This document shows positions 53,715 to 63,474 of a stretch of DNA of 64,000 bases, one piece after another (within the stretch, counting starts at the first letter, position 1; every line of letters begins with the position of its first letter). The notes below the pieces were generated by a model that worked only from the letters and a program-made list of their open reading frames with translations, ran no database searches and was not told where the DNA came from. Both the position numbers and the translations under genes were made by a program. Origin of the DNA: Ghiorsea bivora. GTDB lineage: Bacteria; Pseudomonadota; Zetaproteobacteria; Mariprofundales; Mariprofundaceae. The stretch is from the NCBI RefSeq assembly GCF_000744415.1, contig NZ_JQLW01000006.1:1-64000 (forward strand), written 5' to 3'.

Positions 53715-54154
53715 ACTTCGTCCTTAGGAAAAACAGATGCCATCAAAGTTGCCGAACAAACCAAGCTACCATCCACAAATGCTTCGCCCTTAAATTTATA
53801 CATCGCACCACGTTTTCTAAGTACATTGATTTCAAAAATAATTTGGTCGCCTGGACGCACAGGTTTACGAAACTTAACACCATCAATACCTGTAAAATAC
53901 ATCAAATATTCTTTGTCATCATCATTCGCAGACAGCGCCAACACACCACCCACTTGTGCCATGGCTTCCACAATCAAGACACCCGGCATAATGGGGTGAC
54001 CAGGAAAATGTCCATTAAAATGAGGTTCATTAATACTAACATTTTTTAAGGCTTTAATCGATTCACCTTCTGTTAGCTCCAACACTCTATCCACCAATAA
54101 AAAGGGGTAACGGTGTGGTAACCTATCCATTATTTCATCAATATTAAAAGCCAT
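53711..54154 (-). CDS. fabZ: 3-hydroxyacyl-[acyl-carrier-protein] dehydratase FabZ
   Basis: 147 residues. The hot-dog fold signature FPGHPIMPGVLIVEAMAQVG holds the catalytic histidine and, in the helix, the glutamate. LPHRYPFLLVDRVLE is the N-terminal motif. Dehydrates 3-hydroxyacyl-ACP and competes with LpxA and LpxD for the same substrate, hence its place between their genes. 14 bp after lpxD. Confidence 0.96.
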   Translation of the reverse strand: MAFNIDEIMDRLPHRYPFLLVDRVLELTEGESIKALKNVSINEPHFNGHFPGHPIMPGVLIVEAMAQVGGVLALSANDDDKEYLMYFTGIDGVKFRKPVRPGDQIIFEINVLRKRGAMYKFKGEAFVDGSLVCSATLMASVFPKDEV

Positions 54155-54168
54155 GCATTACTCCAACT

Positions 54169-55185
54169 TTAACTTAAACGCTTAATTTTATTCCAAATAG
54201 CGGGCAGCCTATCAAACAAAGCAGAAGCTTTCAGCCAATGCCTGTGAGGTACAGCAGGAAAACCTGAAACCATACCTTTCTCTTTAATATCACCAATCAC
54301 ACCAGCTTTGGCGCCAACTATCGTACCATCCACTAATTTTAAATGACCGGCTACACCTGATTGTGCACCAAACTGGCACCCTTTACCAATCACTGTTGAG
54401 CCTGCAAAACCAGCTTGTCCTGCAATCACTGTATGTTCACCAACTTCAACATTGTGGGCAAGTTGAATCAAATTATCCAACTTCGCACCCTGTTTGATCA
54501 CGGTATTACCAATGGCACCACGATCAATGCAAGTATTGGCACCAATCTCTACATCATTTTCTATCACCACATGCCCCACCTGTGGTATTTTTAAATAATC
54601 TTCACCCGTCCAAGCGAAACCAAAACCATCAGAGCCTATCACTGCCCCAGCTTGAACAATTACCCTGTCACCTAATGTTGTACCTTGAGCAAGCACAACC
54701 CTTGGGTGCAACAAACAATTCTCACCAATACGAACACCCTTCTCCAACACACAACCTGAACCAATAATACTACCTGCACCCACCGATACATCTTCGGCAA
54801 TGCTCACAAATGCATCAAGCTGCACCTGTGCTGCAAGATTAGCCTTGTCATGAACACTTGCTGACGCATGAACCACACCTGTTGATACAGGTGCAGGGTG
54901 AAAGTACTGTTGTAACTTGGTAAAACCAACATACGGATTGTACAAACGAATTACAGCAAAAGAATTTTTCGCGGGTAATTCTATATCCTGACCCAATAAA
55001 ACAAGGCCAGCCTGCGTGCTTTGCAAGTCATTTTTATACTTCATATTACTTAAAAATGAAGCTTGATTTGCTTTCGCTTTCGCCAAGGTTTGTACCCCAG
55101 CAATAACAATACTGGAATCATTGCAAATTAGCTCACCACCAAGAAGTTCAGCGACTTCCGCAAGCGTGAGAGGAGTAATGCTCAC
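54169..55185 (-). CDS. lpxD: UDP-3-O-(3-hydroxyacyl)glucosamine N-acyltransferase
   Basis: 338 residues. N-terminal UDP-binding domain (LTLAEVAELLGGELICND), then hexapeptide repeats, and the catalytic histidine in LIQLAHNVEVGEHT. Adds the second 3-hydroxyacyl chain in lipid A synthesis. GTG start at 55185, 5 bp after the skp stop; no ATG near it would keep the N-terminal domain. Confidence 0.96.
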   Translation of the reverse strand: MSITPLTLAEVAELLGGELICNDSSIVIAGVQTLAKAKANQASFLSNMKYKNDLQSTQAGLVLLGQDIELPAKNSFAVIRLYNPYVGFTKLQQYFHPAPVSTGVVHASASVHDKANLAAQVQLDAFVSIAEDVSVGAGSIIGSGCVLEKGVRIGENCLLHPRVVLAQGTTLGDRVIVQAGAVIGSDGFGFAWTGEDYLKIPQVGHVVIENDVEIGANTCIDRGAIGNTVIKQGAKLDNLIQLAHNVEVGEHTVIAGQAGFAGSTVIGKGCQFGAQSGVAGHLKLVDGTIVGAKAGVIGDIKEKGMVSGFPAVPHRHWLKASALFDRLPAIWNKIKRLS

Positions 55186-55190
55186 GAAAT

Positions 55191-55697
55191 TTACTTTGTT
55201 TTGTCTAATATTTTCGTGATATCAGCGGTAATATCGTAAGGTTCGCTGCCATAAATAATCGCAGACCGTGGCAAAATAATATCAAACTTATGCTGTTTGC
55301 CATACGTTTTAACTGCATTGTAAAATTTACCAAACATGGTTTGATCCAACTGACGTTTTTCACGTTTTAATTCATCTGTTGCATCTTGAAGGTCGCGATC
55401 AAACTCTTTCTTCAAACGTGTTAACTCTTGCTGTTTTTCCATAAGGTGCTCAGAAGTCATTGCCATGGATTGCATTTGTAGTTCTTTATCCAAATCTGTT
55501 AATTTTTTACGTTTGGCATCAAGCTGCTTTCTTTTTTTGTTTTGTAAGGCTTCAAAACGTTTTACACCTTGTTTATAAGCCTTGGTGTTTTCCATCGAGA
55601 CTTTGATGTCCACATAGGCAATTCTCATCTCTGAAGCGAAACTTTGACCTACCCACAAGCAAGACACGGCGATACATACTGCGATAATTTTCTTCAT
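55191..55697 (-). CDS. skp: Periplasmic chaperone Skp/OmpH
   Basis: 168 residues. Signal peptide KKIIAVCIAVSCLWVGQSFA. The mature protein starts with the strand MRIAYVDIKVSMENTK and then a long coiled coil (ALQNKKRKQLDAKRKKLTDL onward), the tentacles of the Skp trimer. Holds unfolded outer-membrane proteins on the way to BamA, encoded just upstream. Confidence 0.92.
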   Translation of the reverse strand: MKKIIAVCIAVSCLWVGQSFASEMRIAYVDIKVSMENTKAYKQGVKRFEALQNKKRKQLDAKRKKLTDLDKELQMQSMAMTSEHLMEKQQELTRLKKEFDRDLQDATDELKREKRQLDQTMFGKFYNAVKTYGKQHKFDIILPRSAIIYGSEPYDITADITKILDKTK

Positions 55698-55755
55698 TTA
55701 ATCAACTACACCTTTTACCTTTATTATCTCAAACAAACTTCAAATGGGAACTATC

Positions 55756-58026
55756 TCAAAAACCACGACCAAGTGCAAACTCAAAGCGTCGAACATCATC
55801 CAATGGCTGCGCATTCACAGCCGTAGCCCATGTTAAAGTAATGGGACCAACAGGTGAGCTCCATTCAATACCAAAACCATATGAACCACGAATAGAACCT
55901 TTATCAAAAGCAATATCGGATATCCCCCAAACTGTACCAGCATCTACAAAAAATGCGCCTCTAAATCCTGCTTGCTCCATATAAGGCAAGGGAAATTGTA
56001 AATCTACAGAAGCCGTTGCTTTTTTCGTGCCACCCAAAATGTCTAATGTCTGCGGGTCTACAACAGATATACCATAATAGTTATAACCACGCATACTTCC
56101 TACACCACCCAGCGAATACCGGCGATATACAGGTACTTCTTTACCAGCATAACCTTGGATTTGCCCCAACTTCATAGCTGTACGCAGAGTCCAGAAATCG
56201 GTCAGTGGAAGGTAGTATTGTGTCGAAACTGTGGTTTCATAAAACTTCCTATCACCTGTAGCCCCAGCATAACCCAAAGATACAGAAGACAAACCTCCTT
56301 CTGTAGGTAGCAATGTTCGGTTGCGCGTATCATAAGAAAGCGATTGTACCAGTTCACCCGTAGTATAAGTACCCTCTTGCGAACGTAATGCCAATGATGA
56401 TGTTATCGGTACACCTGAAAGGGTTGTAGTTGTCAAATAATAACCTACTGAATAACGCATATACTCGTTCAACGCCATACCTACATTAAATGAAGCCCCT
56501 TTACTGTCTTGGTTGTACAAAACAATTGTTCGTATATCTGTTTGATTTTGAAAAACACGTACTGAAGCACTCACATCTTCTCCGAAGAAGTATGGGTCAG
56601 TTAAACTGATATCATAATTGTTGACTGCACCACCAACGTCTGCACTTACACTTGTTTTATAACCACCACCCAAAAAGTTATTTTCCGAAACAGACCCCAC
56701 AAAACCTGTACCATAAAGTTGTGAGTAATTGATACCTGCAGAAAAAGAACCACTTTTCCCTTCTTCAATATCCAACTTCATATCCACAGTATTGGCAGCT
56801 TTACCTCTAGGTGTAGATATTTTACTTTTAGAAAGGTAGCTAATGCGTTGTAAACGTTCTTTACTGCGTCGAATTTTACTCGCACTGTAACGTTCACCTT
56901 CTGCTTGCCTTAACTCACGTCTAACCACATGTTCTTGTGTTTTATTGTGCCCTTGGATTTCCACCCGTTCCACATAAACTTCTCGCCCTTTTTCAATATC
57001 AAACTCAATAACAACAGTATTGGTTTTTAAATTCCTATGAAACATAGGCGTCACATTGGCAAAAGCATAACCTTCATCACCCACTTTTTCTGTCATCGCC
57101 TGAATAGATTCGCGCAATTTGGTGAGTGAATACAATTCACCTTTTTTTAGTTTTATAACATCCATCAATGCTTCTTTGGATGGTGTCACATCACCTGTCA
57201 GCTGAATAGCACTGACCGTAAATGCTTTACCTTCATATATACTCAAAGATAAATAAAAATCCTCTTTATTCGGCGTTAACATCAAACGTGTGGACTCAAC
57301 TTTTGCATCCAAATAACCAGCATCTTGATAAAACATACGTATCATCTGTGCATCAGCTTCAAAACGCCTACGACTAAACACATCATTATTACTAAACCAA
57401 CTGCCCAAACCAGAAACCGCAGAAGCTAAAACATTACGCAACTTATCACTTGAAAAGGACTTATTACCTATAAAACGAATGTCTTTGATATGTGTGACCG
57501 TACCCTCATCAATGGTTACCTTTACATCTACACGCCCATCATCCAATGGTATGGCGTCAATATGCACATCCACTTGGTAATAACCCTTGGCTAAATAAGC
57601 TTTGCGTATCATATTGGTATCAATACTTTCGACCAAAGGACTCAAAATCATGCTGGGTTTAATCTTCATTTTAGGTCGCAGTTTTTTATTCGACAGCTCT
57701 TTATTACCTTCAAAGGAAACACTGGCAATAACAGGGTTTTCTTTCACCATGTAAATAAGTTTAATACCACCATCAACCCGTTCACCTTCAGCATACACAT
57801 CAGAGAAATACCCTGTTGCAAACAGGCGTCGAATATCTTGGCTAATCACGCGTCTATCCAGTGGTAAACCAGCTTTACTATGCACCTTTGCCATCACCGC
57901 TGGTGCTTCTACATACCGGTTGCCTTCAATAGCTACAGCTACCACCACATCTTCCGCAATTGCAATCCGTGCAAACGACAGCAGTAATACACAGCCTATC
58001 AGTGCCTTAAACCCAAATTTTTTCAT
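55756..58026 (-). CDS. bamA: Outer-membrane protein assembly factor BamA
   Basis: 756 residues. Signal peptide, then five POTRA domains (about 25-420) and the Omp85 barrel. VRGYN-type motif is seen as GSMRGYNYYG, which is the conserved lid-lock loop. The protein ends RRFEFALGRGF with the terminal phenylalanine. Inserts beta-barrel proteins into the outer membrane. Between rseP (2 bp away) and skp, the usual order. Confidence 0.97.
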   Translation of the reverse strand: MKKFGFKALIGCVLLLSFARIAIAEDVVVAVAIEGNRYVEAPAVMAKVHSKAGLPLDRRVISQDIRRLFATGYFSDVYAEGERVDGGIKLIYMVKENPVIASVSFEGNKELSNKKLRPKMKIKPSMILSPLVESIDTNMIRKAYLAKGYYQVDVHIDAIPLDDGRVDVKVTIDEGTVTHIKDIRFIGNKSFSSDKLRNVLASAVSGLGSWFSNNDVFSRRRFEADAQMIRMFYQDAGYLDAKVESTRLMLTPNKEDFYLSLSIYEGKAFTVSAIQLTGDVTPSKEALMDVIKLKKGELYSLTKLRESIQAMTEKVGDEGYAFANVTPMFHRNLKTNTVVIEFDIEKGREVYVERVEIQGHNKTQEHVVRRELRQAEGERYSASKIRRSKERLQRISYLSKSKISTPRGKAANTVDMKLDIEEGKSGSFSAGINYSQLYGTGFVGSVSENNFLGGGYKTSVSADVGGAVNNYDISLTDPYFFGEDVSASVRVFQNQTDIRTIVLYNQDSKGASFNVGMALNEYMRYSVGYYLTTTTLSGVPITSSLALRSQEGTYTTGELVQSLSYDTRNRTLLPTEGGLSSVSLGYAGATGDRKFYETTVSTQYYLPLTDFWTLRTAMKLGQIQGYAGKEVPVYRRYSLGGVGSMRGYNYYGISVVDPQTLDILGGTKKATASVDLQFPLPYMEQAGFRGAFFVDAGTVWGISDIAFDKGSIRGSYGFGIEWSSPVGPITLTWATAVNAQPLDDVRRFEFALGRGF

Positions 58027-58028
58027 GC

Positions 58029-59393
58029 TTATCCTCGAAATAATCGCATAATGTCATTGTAAAATGCAAACAACATCAGTGTCATAATCAGTAACATCCC
58101 TACCATCTGAAAACGCATTTGCATTTCTGGACTCAAGGCTTTACCTCGAACTTGCTCAATAGCTAAAAATAGCAACATGCCACCATCCAGAACTGGAATC
58201 GGCAATAAATTTAAAATCGCCAAATTCACTGAAAAGAAAGCCAAAAACATGATAAAATAAACCAACCCACGGTCTGCGGTATTACCCGCCATTTGGGCAA
58301 TGGCAATGGGACCACCCAAGTTATCTGCAGAGATAGAACTGCTCACCATACGTTTGAACATTTCACCCGTCATCACAGTAACTTCCCAGGTACGAACAAA
58401 ACCATATACCACACCATCCCAAATGCCTTTACGTTGCCATTCTGGTTCAGCCCATGGTTTTGCACTCAGGCGCACTCCGATTAAACCTCGCCCAGCCTCA
58501 TTCCCCTTGGGTGTAACTGCCAATTGTAACTGTGAACTACCACGTTGCACCTGTATTTGCACAGTATCGCCAGCATGTTTACCAATCACATCAATCAAAC
58601 CGTGTACCGACTTCACAGGTTCACCATTGACGGCCAATATTTGGTCCCCTGCCTGAAGCAAGGCTTTTTCCGCTGGAGAATCAGGCATCACCTCTTGCAC
58701 AAGAATATCCAGCCCTAGGCCCAAGCCCAACACTTCTTCCGCCACGTTAGACAAAAACACATCTTTTTCAGGGTGTGATAAATACACAGGTAATTTGATA
58801 TGTTGACCATCCCTATCAATGGACAAAAGGTGCTCACCACCAACGTTTAGCTTCAAGGTTTCTTCAAATGCTTGCCAAGAAGTAACCTTGGTTTCATCAA
58901 CAGCCACAATCCTATCGCCCACCAATAGCCCTTGATGCTCCGCCTCTGAGTTTGGATTTACCGAGCCAATGACTGGCGGTAAGACCTGATGCCCCATCCA
59001 AGCCACCAACATATATGCAAAAATAGCAAATATAAAATTGAAACCAGGGCCTGCCACTGCAACGGCAGCACGTTTCCACACGGGCTGATTATTAAATGCT
59101 CGTTTTTTATCTGCTTCGGATAATACAACCCGCGTTTCATTTTCTTCGAGCTGCTCATAGGGGTTCTCACCCAGCATTTTCACATATCCACCCAAAGGGA
59201 TTGCCGCAATCACATACTCCACTTCACCATCTTTACCACGCCATGAAAATAATGAAGGACCAAAACCAATAGAGAACTTTTCAACTTTAATGCCAAGTTT
59301 ACGCGCAACGATAAAGTGACCATACTCATGAAAGCCAATCAAAATAACAATTGCGGAAATAAAATATAGTGTGGTGTGAATGGTTTCTATCAT
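58029..59393 (-). CDS. rseP: Site-2 zinc metalloprotease RseP
   Basis: 454 residues. HEYGH (22-26) in the first membrane segment is the zinc site, with NLLPIPVLDGGMLLF in a later one. Two PDZ domains lie between (about 125-200 and 215-300; for example LQAGDQILAVNGEPVKSVHG). It cuts anti-sigma factors and remnant signal peptides within the membrane. Overlaps dxr by 4 bp. Confidence 0.96.
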   Translation of the reverse strand: MIETIHTTLYFISAIVILIGFHEYGHFIVARKLGIKVEKFSIGFGPSLFSWRGKDGEVEYVIAAIPLGGYVKMLGENPYEQLEENETRVVLSEADKKRAFNNQPVWKRAAVAVAGPGFNFIFAIFAYMLVAWMGHQVLPPVIGSVNPNSEAEHQGLLVGDRIVAVDETKVTSWQAFEETLKLNVGGEHLLSIDRDGQHIKLPVYLSHPEKDVFLSNVAEEVLGLGLGLDILVQEVMPDSPAEKALLQAGDQILAVNGEPVKSVHGLIDVIGKHAGDTVQIQVQRGSSQLQLAVTPKGNEAGRGLIGVRLSAKPWAEPEWQRKGIWDGVVYGFVRTWEVTVMTGEMFKRMVSSSISADNLGGPIAIAQMAGNTADRGLVYFIMFLAFFSVNLAILNLLPIPVLDGGMLLFLAIEQVRGKALSPEMQMRFQMVGMLLIMTLMLFAFYNDIMRLFRG

Positions 59394-60547
59394 AGGGGAA
59401 TCATTTCCTTAGCTTGAATACGTGCTTGCTTATCCAGCTGCCAAACTTGTTCAAGCGTTTCAACAGGTTGTTCTTTAGTTGTTGCCATTACTTTTTCAAC
59501 CGTACTTACAATATCCATAAAACCAAGCTTACCATCTTGAAAAGCTTGGTTTGCCACTTCATTGGCAGCATTTAAAGCAATCGCTAAGCTATCTTCACCT
59601 GCAAGCACGGCTTTCACCAAACGCATAGCTGGAAAACGTGCTTCATCTATTGCTTGAAATTCTAAAGGTTGCGTTTGCGCCAATTCAAGCCATGGAATGC
59701 CACTTTCCAATCGTGGTTCCGCCTGCATAGCATACACAATGGGTGAACGCATATCTGGCATAGCCAACTGCGCTAAGACCGATCCATCTCGATATTCTAC
59801 CATAGCATGCACAATACTTTGCGGGTGAATAATGGCAGATAATTGTTCTGCTTTGGCATCAAACAACCATTTGGCTTCTATCAATTCCAAGGCTTTGTTC
59901 ATCATGGTTGCTGAATCAATACTAATTTTTGCACCCATACTCCAATTCGGATGAGCAACGGCTTCTTCAACTGTAATGTTTTTTAAACTTTCAGGCGCTC
60001 TGTTGCGAAAAGGACCACCCGATGCCGTCAAAATAATACGTGTTACCGAAGCCCTATCATGACCGGCCAATGCTTGATGCACAGCTGCATGTTCAGAATC
60101 TACAGGAACAACTTCAGCACCATATTGCTTGGCAGCCTGCATAAAAATACGTCCTGCTGTAACCAAACACTCTTTATTCGCCAGCCCCACACGTTTGCCA
60201 GCACGTACCGCAGCCAATGTTGCGGGCAAACCCGCCGAACCAACCATCGCTGCCATCACCATATCCACTTCATCCGCAGATGCGACGGCTTCTGCTGCAT
60301 CCATACCAAACTCTAGTTTTGTTGCTTTAGGTAATTTGCCTTTTAAAGCCTGATAAGCTGATTCATCCGTCATTACAACAAATGCAGGTTTCACTTGTTC
60401 TGCAAGTTTTTGCATCAACGTTACGTTTTTATGTCCAACCAAAGCAAAAGCTTGAAACTGTTCGGGATGCCTCAGCATGACATCAATCGTACTCGTACCA
60501 ATCGAACCCGTAGCACCCAAAATGGTTAATTTCATAGGTTTACTCAT
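59390..60547 (-). CDS. dxr: 1-deoxy-D-xylulose 5-phosphate reductoisomerase
   Basis: 385 residues from the ATG at 60547, which overlaps the cdsA stop (ATGA); a GTG 15 bp upstream is less likely. KLTILGATGSIGTSTIDVM is the NADPH-binding motif. VPVDSEHAAVHQAL and ILTASGGPFRN are substrate and metal loops, and IDSATMMNKALELIEA the active-site helix. First committed step of the MEP isoprenoid pathway, feeding UppS two genes upstream. Confidence 0.97.
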   Translation of the reverse strand: MSKPMKLTILGATGSIGTSTIDVMLRHPEQFQAFALVGHKNVTLMQKLAEQVKPAFVVMTDESAYQALKGKLPKATKLEFGMDAAEAVASADEVDMVMAAMVGSAGLPATLAAVRAGKRVGLANKECLVTAGRIFMQAAKQYGAEVVPVDSEHAAVHQALAGHDRASVTRIILTASGGPFRNRAPESLKNITVEEAVAHPNWSMGAKISIDSATMMNKALELIEAKWLFDAKAEQLSAIIHPQSIVHAMVEYRDGSVLAQLAMPDMRSPIVYAMQAEPRLESGIPWLELAQTQPLEFQAIDEARFPAMRLVKAVLAGEDSLAIALNAANEVANQAFQDGKLGFMDIVSTVEKVMATTKEQPVETLEQVWQLDKQARIQAKEMIPL

Positions 60548-61341
60548 GATAATACCATCCACAACATGGCTACAAAAGGAATAGAAGGCAGCAACGCATC
60601 AATCCTATCCAAAATACCACCATGCCCAGGCAGCATACTGCCACTATCTTTAACCCCTACAGCACGTTTCAATGCCGATTCACCCAAATCACCCGCCACA
60701 GAAATCACCACCAATAACAAAGCCAATACCAGCGCAGTTAACATCGGCATAGCTAACATTTGCAGCCAAAAAACAGCCGCTGTTATCGTGCCAAAAAACA
60801 TGCCGCCCATAAAACCTTCCACACTTTTACCTGGGCTAATCGATGGACAAAGTTTATGTTTACCCATGGCTTTACCTGTAAAATAAGCCGCAATATCTGC
60901 TGCCCACACACCCAAAAAAGCACCTGATAAAAATAACACACCATCGGGCAAATGATGTACTTCAATCAAAGTATAACAAAATAACATCAATAATAGGGTC
61001 ATGCTTTGTAAGTAGACAAAACGTGCAAAATGTTCAGGTGTATTGTTATGGCGATGTGTCACTAAGAAAATCAGCAACCAAAGTACAAAAGGTGTTAACA
61101 ACGGAAATAAAACGGGGATAGTATCAGCACTCCAAATCCAAAATAAACTTGGGATTGCCAAAGTTCCAACATAAAGCAGACCCACACCTAAAGAAAGCAT
61201 GGCAAGCAACTCAACAACAGCCAGTAACCCCAAACCTACGGTGAGCATGTTAAATACACCCTCAGAAGTATAAAACATCCAGTATACCGCTACTGCAATC
61301 AAGAAAACCGCAGTAATGACGCGTTTTTTAAGCTCACTCAT
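60544..61341 (-). CDS. cdsA: Phosphatidate cytidylyltransferase
   Basis: 265 residues from the ATG at 61341; a longer frame overlaps uppS and is rejected. Seven to eight hydrophobic segments. The signature S-x-x-K-R-x(3-)KD appears as GDLGESALKRAVGVKDSGSM, and ends with LPGHGGILDRIDALL. Makes CDP-diacylglycerol for phospholipids. Overlaps uppS by 8 bp and dxr by 4 bp. Confidence 0.96.
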   Translation of the reverse strand: MSELKKRVITAVFLIAVAVYWMFYTSEGVFNMLTVGLGLLAVVELLAMLSLGVGLLYVGTLAIPSLFWIWSADTIPVLFPLLTPFVLWLLIFLVTHRHNNTPEHFARFVYLQSMTLLLMLFCYTLIEVHHLPDGVLFLSGAFLGVWAADIAAYFTGKAMGKHKLCPSISPGKSVEGFMGGMFFGTITAAVFWLQMLAMPMLTALVLALLLVVISVAGDLGESALKRAVGVKDSGSMLPGHGGILDRIDALLPSIPFVAMLWMVLS

Positions 61342-62101
61342 CCCTATCACCTGCCTGAACCTGCTCACTGGTCTTACCAAAACGGCGCTCTCGGTGGGCA
61401 AAGTCTTGAAGCGCCGCAATTAAATCTTGCTCACTGTATGCAGGCCAGTTGGTATCGGTAAAATAGAGTTCTGCATATGCAGCATCCCACAAATGAAAAT
61501 TGGAAATGCGTTTTTCTCCGCCTGTACGAATAAGCAAGTCCACAGGTAAAATATCATCACGACCTAAAAATTTATAAAGTGTTTCAGGTGTAAGTTCAGA
61601 AAAAGCTTTCGCTCGTGTTTGTTCATCATCAAAAGATGCATAAAAAGATTTTACACCATCAACAATTTCTTGTTGACCGCCATAATTTAGGCATAAAATC
61701 ACATCAATTTCAGTATTATTCTTCGTAGCTTGCACCGCTTTATCTAAAGCACGGCGCGCCAACCATGGGAATTTGGATATATCACCTAAAATTAAAAGCC
61801 TAGCACCTTTTTCTTGCATTTTAGGCACTTCTAATGGAAGAAGTGTCGCCAAGAGTGTCATTAGACCTGCAATCTCTAATTTTGGACGTTTCCAGTTTTC
61901 AGTTGAAAACGCATACAAGGAAACTTGTTTTACCCCAGCATCTTTTGCCCATTGAATCACATCACGAAGACGTTTGGCACCTTGTTTATGTCCTTCAAGA
62001 CGGGAAAGACCCTGAGCTTTTGCCCAGCGCCCATTTCCATCCATAATAATAGCAACATGTTTGGGCACACGTTGTAGCGGCAGCCCTTCAGCAGAAGACA
62101 T
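61334..62101 (-). CDS. uppS: Undecaprenyl diphosphate synthase
   Basis: 255 residues. HVAIIMDGNGRWAKAQGL is the catalytic motif with the metal-binding aspartate. LSLYAFSTENWKRP (here VSLYAFSTENWKRP) and LLIRTGGEKRISNFHLWDAA are the other conserved regions. Makes the C55 carrier lipid for peptidoglycan and O-antigen. Its ATG shares one base with the frr stop (TAATG). Confidence 0.97.
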   Translation of the reverse strand: MSSAEGLPLQRVPKHVAIIMDGNGRWAKAQGLSRLEGHKQGAKRLRDVIQWAKDAGVKQVSLYAFSTENWKRPKLEIAGLMTLLATLLPLEVPKMQEKGARLLILGDISKFPWLARRALDKAVQATKNNTEIDVILCLNYGGQQEIVDGVKSFYASFDDEQTRAKAFSELTPETLYKFLGRDDILPVDLLIRTGGEKRISNFHLWDAAYAELYFTDTNWPAYSEQDLIAALQDFAHRERRFGKTSEQVQAGDRDE

Positions 62102-62646
62102 TAAACAGTTAAAATATCCTGTTCTTTTTTCTCAATCACAGCATCCACTTCTTTCACAAAGCTATCTGTAATTTTCTGGATTTCATCCTGCAATCGTTTG
62201 GATTCGTCTTCAGGCAAACCTTCTTCTTTCACCTGTTTTTTCACTGCTTCATTGGCATCACGACGCAAATTACGCAATGATACTTTTGATTTTTCAGCCA
62301 TAGACTTAGCTTGTTTAACAAACTCTTTACGGCGATCTTCCGTTAATTCAGGTAAAATCAAACGAATCACTTCACCATCATTGGAAGGTGTTAAACCCAA
62401 GTCTGAAGCCAATAACGCTTTCTCCAAATCTTTCAACACAGCCTTTTCCCAAGGCGTAATCATCAAAATACGCGGCTCGGGTACAGAAATGCTTCCCACT
62501 TGGCTTACAGGCACATCTGAACCGTAATAAGGAACACGCACATGATCCAATAAGGCGGCATTTGCCCGACCTGTACGAATCGTTGCCAATTCAGTTTTTA
62601 GTGCCGAAATCGTCTTGTTCATTCGCTCTTTCAAATCTTCAAACAT
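62101..62646 (-). CDS. frr: Ribosome recycling factor
   Basis: 181 residues, slightly shorter than the usual 185. SALKTELATIRTGRANAALL and VPYYGSDVPVSQVGSISVPE are typical, followed by the long three-helix bundle (LRNLRRDANEAVKKQVKEEG). Releases ribosomes after termination together with EF-G. Follows pyrH after 1 bp. Confidence 0.97.
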   Translation of the reverse strand: MFEDLKERMNKTISALKTELATIRTGRANAALLDHVRVPYYGSDVPVSQVGSISVPEPRILMITPWEKAVLKDLEKALLASDLGLTPSNDGEVIRLILPELTEDRRKEFVKQAKSMAEKSKVSLRNLRRDANEAVKKQVKEEGLPEDESKRLQDEIQKITDSFVKEVDAVIEKKEQDILTV

Positions 62647-62647
62647 C

Positions 62648-63370
62648 TCAACTCTCCTGGACTACTGTGCCCACAGGTTCACCCATCACAGCTTTTAACA
62701 TCTGTCCTTGTGTTGTCACATCAAACACCACAATTGGCATTTGGTTATCGCGACATAATGACATCGCCGTAGCATCCATCACACCCAATTGTTTGGTTAA
62801 TGCTTCGGTAAATGTCAGGGTATCATAACGTGTAGCCGTTGGGTCTTTGACTGGGTCAGCCGTATAAACACCATCTACTTTGGTACCTTTAAGCACCACA
62901 TCTGCATTGATTTCCATAGCGCGTAAACTAGCGGCTGTATCTGTTGTAAAATAAGGATTGCCTGTACCTGAGGCAAAAATAAGAATCCGACCTTTTTCAA
63001 GGTGGCGCACAGCGCGCCTACGGATATAGGGTTCGGCTACTTCTTTGATGTGTAATGCTGAAATCACACGAACCTTAGCGCCTTGTCGTTCCAAAGCATC
63101 CTGCAAAGCAATCGCATTCATCACGGTTGCCATCATACCCATATAATCAGCACTTGCTCTGTCCATACCAGAAGCTGTACCCATATTACCACGGAATATG
63201 TTACCACCACCAATCACAATGGCTAAGTCCACCTTGCTATCACGCACTTCAATCAGCTCGCTCGCCAAACGATTAATCGTATCAGGATCAATACCATAAC
63301 CACTTTGGCCCATCAATACCTCACCAGATAGTTTGAGTAATACCCGTTTATATTTGGTGCTTGATGCCAT
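62648..63370 (-). CDS. pyrH: Uridylate kinase
   Basis: 240 residues. [32 protein letters not shown] and [20 protein letters not shown] are the amino-acid-kinase-fold motifs of bacterial UMP kinase. Makes UDP and is usually controlled by UTP and GTP. Between tsf and frr, the order conserved in most bacteria. Confidence 0.97.
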   Translation of the reverse strand: MASSTKYKRVLLKLSGEVLMGQSGYGIDPDTINRLASELIEVRDSKVDLAIVIGGGNIFRGNMGTASGMDRASADYMGMMATVMNAIALQDALERQGAKVRVISALHIKEVAEPYIRRRAVRHLEKGRILIFASGTGNPYFTTDTAASLRAMEINADVVLKGTKVDGVYTADPVKDPTATRYDTLTFTEALTKQLGVMDATAMSLCRDNQMPIVVFDVTTQGQMLKAVMGEPVGTVVQES

Positions 63371-63418
63371 ACGAACTCCTTAAAGCTTTGATACCAACAT
63401 GCCTTACTATAAAATGAA

Positions 63419-63452
63419 TGCCTCAAGCTTGCGCAAAAACAAACTTGAGGCA
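63419..63452 (-). terminator. Hairpin between tsf and pyrH
   Basis: TGCCTCAAG (63419-63427) and CTTGAGGCA (63444-63452) form a perfect 9-bp stem with a 16-nt loop. On the minus strand it is followed by TTCATTTTAT, a weak T-run. It probably lowers read-through from rpsB-tsf into pyrH rather than ending it fully. Confidence 0.6.
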
Positions 63453-63474
63453 ATCATAATTGTTTAACTTGTTA